Assembly (NCBI RefSeq): GCF_001039355.2
Contig: NW_019775617.1
Span: 167,625 to 196,723 of the forward strand
Reading direction: 5' to 3'
DNA from: Lingula anatina
Taxonomy: Eukaryota; Brachiopoda; Lingulata; Lingulida; Lingulidae
DNA length: 29,099 bases
How positions within the stretch are numbered: the first letter of the stretch is position 1; the number at the start of each line of letters is the position of its first letter. Both the position numbers and the translations under genes were made by a program. The notes under the pieces were generated by a model. It ran no database searches. It saw only the letters and a list, made by a program, of their open reading frames with translations, and was not told the DNA's origin. This document shows, one piece after another, positions 21,546-29,099 of this stretch.

Positions 21546-22355
21546 TACTCNGTAGTAGACAGAGAATAACCAATTATATCACATGGTCACACTATACCTG
21601 TACAAATGAATGGTAGGCGGAATCTTTGTCATGGGGGATTCTCTGTCACGTTACACCTGTAGAGCACCACGTCATACCACCTGTAGGCCTAAACCGCGTT
21701 CAGCAGAAAACAATGGTACATGTATCTTCTCGGCTGAATTATTCTCATTTAACTAGGGAGGTCAGGTCACACCGCTCACTCAGTCGAAAACGGGAAGAAA
21801 TCTAACCTCGCTGTTTGTTTTCCATCATAACTTCTAAGATTTGGGTCCTATGATAAATATGAAAATATATTTAAAAAGTGCATTGAATGGCCTTTTTAAC
21901 AATATGTGTAACAATGTACCATGTCTCCGTTGTAAACCTCCAGCCACGAAAATGCTGCGAGAAATCGCCGGTGATTTCACTTCCTCGTTTGGTTCCCACT
22001 ATTTACGCATTTTGCTCAACCTGCGCGTTTCGCGCCATTTTTCCAAAAGCTCCGTACGGCGTCCCGGGTGTTATTTCCACGTATTTGACCACATATTCAT
22101 GCAGAGAATAAACTAAGCGTTCGACTGAGGGGTTACAGAAGGTGATTTAACCGAAAACAGCAACCACAACTAGCTTGTAAAGTTTTTAATCGTGTTTTAG
22201 AGCTAGAGTAAGGAAGTTCTAAAAATTCTGTAACCCCTACCTAGATAATTTAACTAATTCTTGGTTCAATTTAGTTAATTATTTAACATTTTTTGGTAAG
22301 ACAGAGCCGTAACAGCCATTAGAAAATCAGTGACTTTGATCTTACCGCAAACAAA

Positions 22356-22583
22356 ATGGCGGACGCACCAAGCTGTTCTGCTGATGAAAAAGCAACTGCA
22401 CTTTCAGCACCCAAAGAGGATCAAGATATCAGAATATCTAATCAGAAAATCTTTGAATTGGTCGCGAAACCCAAGGATATTGATAAAACGTCTGCAATTC
22501 AAGAATATAGAGTTTATTTTATTTTTCAAACAAAGAATGAAATTACGTACGAAACTGATGGGGCTAATTCTTTTTTCGCCTAA
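22356..22583 (+). CDS. Unrecognised 75-aa ORF inside the TIR transposon
   Basis: The frame begins MADAPSCSADEKATALSAPK and has a strong AAAATGG start context. Its first ~50 residues look like natural acidic, Ser/Ala-rich protein (SNQKIFELVAKPKDIDKTSA), then it turns into low-quality sequence and stops. I do not recognise the protein. It could be a gene's first exon captured by the transposon, or chance; the ATGGCGG start also resembles a YY1 site. Confidence 0.25.
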   Translation: MADAPSCSADEKATALSAPKEDQDIRISNQKIFELVAKPKDIDKTSAIQEYRVYFIFQTKNEITYETDGANSFFA

Positions 22584-22940
22584 TTATAACTCGTCAGAGA
22601 ACGTAAGAGGGGAATCTTAATTAAAATCATGAAGATATGCAATAACTCTAGAATGGTTAATGGCAATCAAACAAAAGTGAACAAAAGAACGGTTTATTTA
22701 TTTTTTCTTAACAAAAAAAAAAAAAAGGAAAATTCCCCTAAAACTGCCATTACGTAATGGCAGTCTCTCCAAAAAAATCTCGCTGGTTTTTCTATTACCT
22801 AGCTGCTATGATGTCCAATATCAATTTAATTTTTTGGCAAAAAATAACTCACCGAAATCGTATATTATTTATTTTCATTGTGCATTCTGGCATTTTTACT
22901 AGTTATAAACCTCGTATATGCAATTGTCATTGTAATATTG

Positions 22941-23251
22941 GTTGCCATGGCAACAGTGACATAGTATTTGTTTACTATTTAACTTAAATTCATAAACTGA
23001 GTGCATATTCAGTTTAAAGAATAATGATGACATGTAATAAATAATTCAAACTGTTACCATAGCAACAGCTATCATAATGACGATTTCCATAGCAACAGAT
23101 ACATTACAAGCCATGATTTTTGTTTTTAGTGGCACATTATTAAGAATCATTTTCATCCAAAAGTAGCCTTTGGGCAGTGAAGCTGAAGCCTCGGGTTGAA
23201 AAAAAATAGTATCAACCGCTATTGATATTTAGCAATGGTTGCCATGGAAAT
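22941..23251. promoter_or_regulatory. Cluster of four RFX X-box-like palindromes
   Basis: GTTGCCATGGCAAC (22941-22954) and GTTACCATAGCAAC (23053-23066) fit the GTHNYYATRRNAAC X-box consensus fully. ATTTCCATAGCAAC (23083-23096) and GTTGCCATGGAAAT (23238-23251) are near matches. All lie in the 1.8-kb TIR transposon, about 1 kb upstream of Elongin A. Binding is not shown by sequence alone. Confidence 0.45.
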
Positions 23252-23605
23252 AATGGATAAATTACAGACATTTTTTCGTGTCAGATTCTTCTTGGCATAG
23301 TGTAACTTTCCAGAAAATTTCAAATGGATGTTTTACTCCATTCAAAAGTTATGCCAATTTTGTTTAATTGATTGGGCAATTAGGTGACACTTTTGGCTTC
23401 CACTGTTACATGTGCTTGCCTACAAGACTTTTTCAAAATTTTGTGGCCGACTAGCATTCTTGAAAATTTAATTACTTATGATTGGCTTGCTTGATTTTCA
23501 AAAAATAAAATGTTTTGGAAAGCTCATGAGTTGCTCTATCAGATGAGATCACTTTGGCAGATATTTAAGTTACTATCAAAGTTGACCTGACCTCCCTAAT
23601 TTAAC

Positions 23606-24189
23606 ACTTCTGTTACTTTTTTAGTATAAATGTAACACCAGTAGGCTATATAAAGGTCCTATATGCTAATAGTTATTGAGCTAGATTTATGTCTGTGTAG
23701 TCATGTCTTTGATGATTGTACCTTATTTGAAAGGTCATGTGTGAGCAATAAACTCTTTCATTCATCCATTCCAATCAGAAAGATTTTCACAGATGCCATT
23801 GTGCTAGATGAGCTTGTATTGTCTCATCTAACACAATTGTCCTTTCCAAACGCCTCCCTTGGGTTTATCAAATGGATAGACTATATAGTATCCACCTTTG
23901 GTAGCACTATGTATATAGGGTGGCAGAAAATGAATATTCATACTAAAACATGTAATTGTAATGGACTGACAGAAAGTATGAAATACAAAGAAGAGTAAAA
24001 CGTTTTCAGCTGTTGATCCATTTTTATTCTAAATTATAATTTATATTATTTGTTACAAAAAAATTAAATCATCATCTCACTAGTACCACGCTCATCTACT
24101 GATAAATCTGAGCAAAAGATCCTCATGGACCTAACCGGTCTTTTTTTCAATCGGCGCGTAGTATTTTCACAGCTCGTGACGTCCTCAAC
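23606..24189. other. Elongin A upstream region
   Basis: It holds a short stretch with CAATAAACTCTTTCATTCAT at 23747, resembling the 3' tail of lophotrochozoan SINE/LINE elements, and a 111-aa frame (23663-23998) without family features. No TATA box is obvious before the Elongin A start. Confidence 0.4.
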
Positions 24190-27100
24190 ATGGAGGATGT
24201 GGAAAAGCAGATCTTGTTACTGAAGAAATACCTTGAGAAAGGGCCTGCGGAAGAGAAGGTTAGCCTAATAAAATAAGGAGTAGTTTCCTTACAGATAACC
24301 TAGTATTTCTCACTTTGTTAGTTATGATATTTTTCTTCAGAATTTCGAAAAATGCAAACGTTCGATGCTGGTGTGCAGCTGCGTCATGTGGCAATTTCAC
24401 TTATAGTGTTAAAAGCAAATAATGTGTAAGTACTGTACCATGGAGAGGCGATAGTGGGAACCCAATAGCCTACCCAGCACCTCTGACCCGTCTTACATAA
24501 AGCAATAAAATAAAATAAATAAATGAATAAAATACTTAACTATCATAACGACAGACCTACCCTTAATGCATTCCTTTGAACTTAACTTTCCCCAGATTTT
24601 CAAAGTGTTCAGGAAGTTGGAAAAGTTGCCTGTTACTCTTGACGTGCTACAGTCCACGGGGATCGGGAAAACTGTGAACCACCTGCGAAAACATGAGGCA
24701 GTGGGAGAACAGGCCAGGGCCCTTGTCACCAAGTGGAAGGGTTTTTTAAAAGCAACACCTGAAGAGAAAGTTGACAGGTACAAAGCTTGCTTATATTCTG
24801 GTTCAAAATCAACATTCAGGGCTGTTGCCAGGAAGGGGGGGGGGGTAGTTCTAGAGGTTCAATCAAACCGGTTAAGGTCTGCTGTGGGTACAATTTGAAC
24901 TAGGTAAGTGAAGATTTCATGGTAAAAGGTCCACTTTTTCATAAAAAGGACCATCCCTTTGAAATTGTTGGCTACAGACCTGACATGTTTATGTTGAGCT
25001 CATAGTACAGAAATGTTGCAAAATTTCTGTCAGATTTAGCTACACATGTTTTGATGAAAGGAAATTCTTATGCACTAAGAGCAAAGCAGAATGTTTTTAT
25101 TCGATCAACAACTAATATTCTGCCTGTTGCTTACCTACAAATTTATTTTTTGAAAAGAGGCTATTCACCTATTGAGGCCCAAATGAGAATAGCGTCATCA
25201 TGAAACTCATAGCACTTGGCATTTGTATTGATATTATTCCCTATTACTATGTATTTTCTGACAACGCACTGCATGGAAACTTGATTTTATGTCACTAGAG
25301 TAGCATACAATTTAATTTTCAATTAATTATCTTTTTGAGTAAAGATATGAAAAATACCTTGCAGATCTCCTCAGAAAGATGGTGGTGACATTTCCAAGGT
25401 CAAGGTCAAGAAGAGTGACAATGAGAGTCATGACCATAGGAAACATAAAAGCAAGAGTGGAAAAGGTCACAGAAAAGAGAAGGCAAGCAACTCTAGCATT
25501 TGTCATGAAGAGGAAAGAAAACACACCTCTGCCTCTAAACTACCCAGGGAGTGCAACTCAGAGAAACCAGAAAATGACATGGAAAAGACCAGCTCAGGCG
25601 ACTCCATGCAATATGCAAATGGAGAGAAAGACCAAAGGAAAGTGTCCAGTTTTGCAGGTGACATGCCTGCGATAGCAGATCAGAGAGAGAAGTCTCCTTG
25701 TCATTATGATTTACATACAGACAGTAAGGATTTGCAATATAAAAAAGACATAAACTCTAAAGGTACCTTGGGGAAAATGGAGCCCCAGAATAATATGGTG
25801 AATGAGGATCTCGAAGATAATCCAGGGATGAGTTTCGAAGACTTCTTGAACTATGATGCTGGTGCTGTCAAACGAAAAGTATCCAAAAAGTCAAAACCAT
25901 TGGAAAATGCAGAAGAGAGGAAAAATGCATCTTATCTCACAAAACCCAAAACTGATTTGACAAATGATGCCAAAGATACTGTTAAGGGTTCTGATGTTGC
26001 CAAGAACAGTTCTCATTTGCACAGAGAACATTCTAGTGACTCTGGACACAAGCATTCGAAAAGTAAAGAAAAACGAGATCATAAACATAAGAGTGGTCAT
26101 TCCAGTGGTCACCATCATGATGGTCATTCTACAGCCAAGCATTATCATAAAGATGGCAAACACAAAGATAAGTCAAGGTCGGTATCAGAGGGGTCAAAGT
26201 CCAGCAGTCATCACAAGGAAAGGTCAGGGTCAAGGTCAGAGAAAGATGGGTCGAGGTCAGCTAAACATGGAGAAAAAAGAAAAGCAGATGTGAAGATGAT
26301 TGATGTTCCAACTCCATCCAAACAGGTTATTAGAAACAATCCACGTGATTGTAGTTCTTGTTAGATATACGTCCTAGTATGGGAACAGTTTGATGAAATT
26401 TTCAAACCTCAGTTTTTAAGTAATTAGTTTATTTCAAGATAAATAAATCTTTCACAAGCTCTCTATCTTAATAATTTCAACAATTCCCAACATTGTTCCA
26501 CTGGCAGATCTAGGGCTTTGCTTGGGGGGGGGGGGGGGGGGGTAATAAGATTTTAACATATTTGTCTTGAGAAGTACTGGTTAGAACTTAGAATGGTCTC
26601 TCTCTATCAGTATGTTTCCATGGTTACAGATAAAGCTGTCTCCCGGTGACATCTTAGCAACACTACCAGAGATCCAACCTCACTATAAACCACTGCCACA
26701 CATGGAGCTGGAGGACGAGAACAGGAAGAAGAAAGGTGAGAGAGAGACAAAAGGGAAGTGAAAATGTGAAGAGTAAGCTAAGGAGAAAAAAAGGAAGGAG
26801 AGAGAGAGAGAGAGAGAAAGAGGAAAATGGCAGAGGGAAGAGAGGACATGACAGAGAGTGAGAACAAGTTTGTGGATGAAAGGGTAAAGAAAGTATATTT
26901 TAACAGTAGAGAGACTGAGAGAAAAGGGGAGTAAAAATGTGAAGAGTAAGCAAAGGAGAAAAAAGAGAGATAATGAGAGACAAGAATGACAGAGGAAAGA
27001 GAGGGCATGAGAAAGAGAGAGAGCAAGATTGTGGGTGAAATTATTTTGTCTTCTTAATTACATTTTTAGGGGAATTTGTGGATGAATCTCTAATTGGCAC

Positions 27101-29036
27101 CAAGAGCCATTCTCGTACTCAGGTTTACTCAGGCAGAAAGCAGGTTTATCTCACAGGTATTGTATTATTACAACTCTGGTAGATTGTGACCCCCCCCACC
27201 CACCCTACCCCCACCCCCAGTCCCCCAGGCAATTAGCTATGGAGGTGACCCAGTTCCTGACACAGTCCTGTCAGTGAAAGTGTCCTTTTGTAATATTTTG
27301 TATCTAACATTTAATAACATCTTTACCAAACTTCTTAAATATCTTCGGATTTCAAACTTTACTTGAATTTTGCTAATACCAAATACTTACATAAATAAAT
27401 TTTAGAGGGAAATAATTAGAAAAAGTGATGTTTAATGGTTTGGAGATTGTTGTTTCTGTGATGAAAATTGTTTTTTTAAAACCTTCATGATTTACAATGC
27501 AATATGTAATGTTTATCTGATTTTCTTCTAGAAGTACCAACTTTGTACAATGCCTGCATGAAAGTACTGATAGAAAACATAGACGGTAAGTACTGACTAA
27601 ACCCAGCAGGTCAGGTTGATATGTTGTCTCATTGTTGGTGTGTCTGTTTTTCTTTCTTAACTTTTTGTTCTCGTAAGCATTTCTTTCTCTAATGTTGTAA
27701 AGCATGGTAAATCAAATGGAATACTGACATGGTGAATTAAATGCAATATTACATGACAAACTGAATGAAATATTGCATCTGATTCAGTCCTTCCAACAGA
27801 AGAGGCTTGACTTATTATCAGATCTTAAATCAATACTTACTGTATTTATCAAATGGGCTACTATTGATTTATCTTGAATTTAATAGATTAAAACTTAAGT
27901 CCAAAAGTTAAGACCAATTTTTGGGCTAAAGCCATTTTATGAAGCTGACATCTGTTTTCAAAGTGGATGTTATGATTTGTCCACGTCTATGGGATCAGGC
28001 CCTTGTAGACATCCCAGATAGACTGGCACCACTTGACACTGGTGACAGCTCAGTTCACGTAGGGAAGACCTTGTGAGAAGGTCAAAACTTACTCATTTAA
28101 AATAAGAAACAGTATCAGATTCAGTTTTTTTTTCTCTACTTTACTGACATCTGTCTGTTGATGTGATTTCAGCTCTAGACTATGTGGGTGGCGTGCCCTA
28201 TGACATCATGAAGCCCGTCTTGGAGCGGTGTTCTCCAACTCAGCTGTATACTCTGGAAGACTACAATCCTGTAAGTACATGTCAAGTGTTGTTAGCACTG
28301 TGTTGCGGGTGTCAATTAATTTTATTCAACTGTCAACGATATATATAACATCAACTGGTAACATCAACTGGTACTGTGTATCGTCTTGTATCAGTTACAT
28401 CAAGTTTCATCAACTTAAATCAACTTACATCAACTTTCAACGTGAAACTCGTTGCGAGAACCTGTCGACTTGTCTTAAAAAGTTAGCATGGCACGTGCTG
28501 GGCAAAAACTAAAAATCCCATCAACACTGATACTACAATTATGCTCAAGACACTACTAAAAATAACTACTGGTCAGTTACACACTGTGTTGATAATGTGG
28601 TGATAACTTTAAGGGGCAGACCAAGAGTGAAGGATGATGATGATGATGGTTTGATTTAACATGAGAGAGAGAGAGAGATCCCTCACAGATTATATTAACT
28701 TTATTTTTACATTATCCACAAATGGATATTTCATTCTCTTATAAGGACTTTTTTGGGTCACTGATGATTCAGAGAGAGAGAGAGAGAGAGAGGAAGGGAT
28801 GGAAAGGGAGAAAAAGAGAGACAAAAAAATACTTCACATCAAACAGCTTAAGTAAAAACTATCAAAAACGTCAGCTGATAGCAAATTCTCACTCTCAAAT
28901 CAGGGTGTGTGTCATTTTTTCCTCTGAATTTCAGCAATTTGTGGGAGAGACAGATGAGTTGTGGCACCTGCATAGCATCCGAGACTTCAAGACTGCCAAG
29001 CCAGAGGAAATGGAGACATGGAGGGAGCTTTACCTG
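24190..29036 (+). CDS. ELOA: Elongin A (transcription elongation factor B polypeptide 3), 5' eight exons, partial
   Basis: Elongin A is the large subunit of the nuclear Elongin (SIII) complex. It suppresses RNA polymerase II pausing and also acts as substrate receptor of a Cullin-RING ligase through Elongin B/C. Eight exons join in phase with GT-AG sites: 24190-24258, 24596-24777, 25365-26325, 26630-26735, 27070-27156, 27532-27585, 28173-28270 and 28935-29036, giving 553 residues so far. Residues 1-80 are the TFIIS N-terminal/LW domain (LPVTLDVLQSTGIGKTVNHL). Residues 85-404 form a charged Lys/Ser/His linker with the conserved patch MSFEDFLNYD near 239-248. A BC-box, TLYNACMKV, lies at 472-480 and the F-box-like part (VGGVPYDIMKPVLERCSPTQ) follows. 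Exon 8 ends in TWRELYL before a GT donor, so the C-terminal exons lie beyond the window. The start ATG sits in ACATGG and opens directly into the conserved helix. Identification is very firm; exact exon ends are inferred. Confidence 0.95.
26736..27030. repeat. Polypurine tract in Elongin A intron 4
   Basis: About 295 bp on the plus strand are almost all A and G, starting at the exon 4 donor. It contains a diverged direct repeat of about 170-bp period (AATGTGAAGAGTAAGC at 26763 and 26936). The long antisense frame here is low-complexity Ser/Leu/Phe and is not a gene. Confidence 0.85.
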
Positions 29037-29099
29037 GTGGGTTATTGTTGGGCATGCAGTGCGGGTAGACCTTAACATTGAAAAAAAAATCCTTTAAAT

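Larger units (their letters stand above)
21754..23598. mobile_element. Complete 1.8-kb TIR DNA transposon, non-autonomous, 7-bp TSD
   Basis: The left end reads TAGGGAGGTCAGGTCAC and the right end TTGACCTGACCTCCCTA, giving a 16-bp terminal inverted repeat. Both are flanked by ATTTAAC (21747-21753 and 23599-23605), a 7-bp target-site duplication. The first ~385 bp are shared with a second copy at 21157. No transposase is visible. The interior contains a short Kozak-like ORF at 22356-22583 and a cluster of GTTGCCATGGCAAC-type palindromes. A 7-bp duplication argues against Tc1/mariner and would fit Dada or P-like families, but this is open. Confidence 0.75.

Noticed and set aside
21244-22116. ~90-100-aa frames shared by the two TIR copies
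   Set aside because: They share sequence because the DNA is duplicated; they differ at their ends and show no family features.
23663-23998. 111-aa frame upstream of Elongin A
   Set aside because: It runs through a SINE/LINE-like tail and has no domain; chance ORF.
25891-26293. Alternative frames within Elongin A exon 3
   Set aside because: Shadows of the Lys/Ser/His-rich coding frame, which is continuous with flanking exons.

Overview
This is nuclear DNA from an invertebrate animal, AT-rich, with spliced genes and many repeats. Three things point to a mollusc, probably a bivalve: a short-chain-collagen-C4-type secreted protein, a transposon with tandem core units of about 160 bp (like the pearl/BIV160 elements of bivalves), and a LINE ORF1. 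The species cannot be fixed from the sequence alone.

Two gene models rest on splice sites whose phases agree at every junction. (1) The plus-strand gene at 24190-29036 is Elongin A. Eight exons are visible: TFIIS/LW-type N-terminal domain, a long Lys/Ser/His-rich linker, a BC-box and an F-box-like segment. The gene runs off the right edge. (2) The minus-strand gene at 20566-16399 encodes a signal peptide, a coiled coil, eight Gly-X-Y triplets and the start of a short-chain-collagen-C4 domain. Its 3' exons are not found. A third, shorter minus-strand model at 5627-3321 has three exons and a predicted 125 aa product: signal peptide, Diedel-like cysteine knot with a CNIFGC core, then a C-terminal EF-hand. 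This Diedel/EF-hand combination is the most interesting item in the window.

Layout. 1-470: repeat debris and a 16-bp minisatellite. 478-1530 and 6640-8000: two inverted arms enclosing the Diedel/EF-hand gene. 1815-3740 and 9322-11930: direct duplicates, each carrying an EF-hand terminal exon, so the second copy is an orphan exon. 8115-9262 and 16842-18510: two copies of the ~160-bp-unit element. 12619-14010: a decayed LINE ORF1 whose 5' end faces a second, inverted 5' end. 14265-14700: a ~95-bp tandem repeat. 15296-15843: a foldback element with a 5-bp target duplication, next to a mariner 3' remnant. 16399-20566: the collagen-like gene with repeats in its introns. 21157-23605: a truncated and a complete copy of a TIR transposon with a 7-bp target duplication; it carries a cluster of RFX X-box-like palindromes. 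24190 to the end: Elongin A.

The collagen-like gene and Elongin A are divergent, separated by about 3.6 kb that is mostly transposon. Nothing suggests that the three genes work together. The Diedel-like and collagen-like products are predicted secreted proteins; Elongin A is a nuclear transcription-elongation and ubiquitin-ligase factor.
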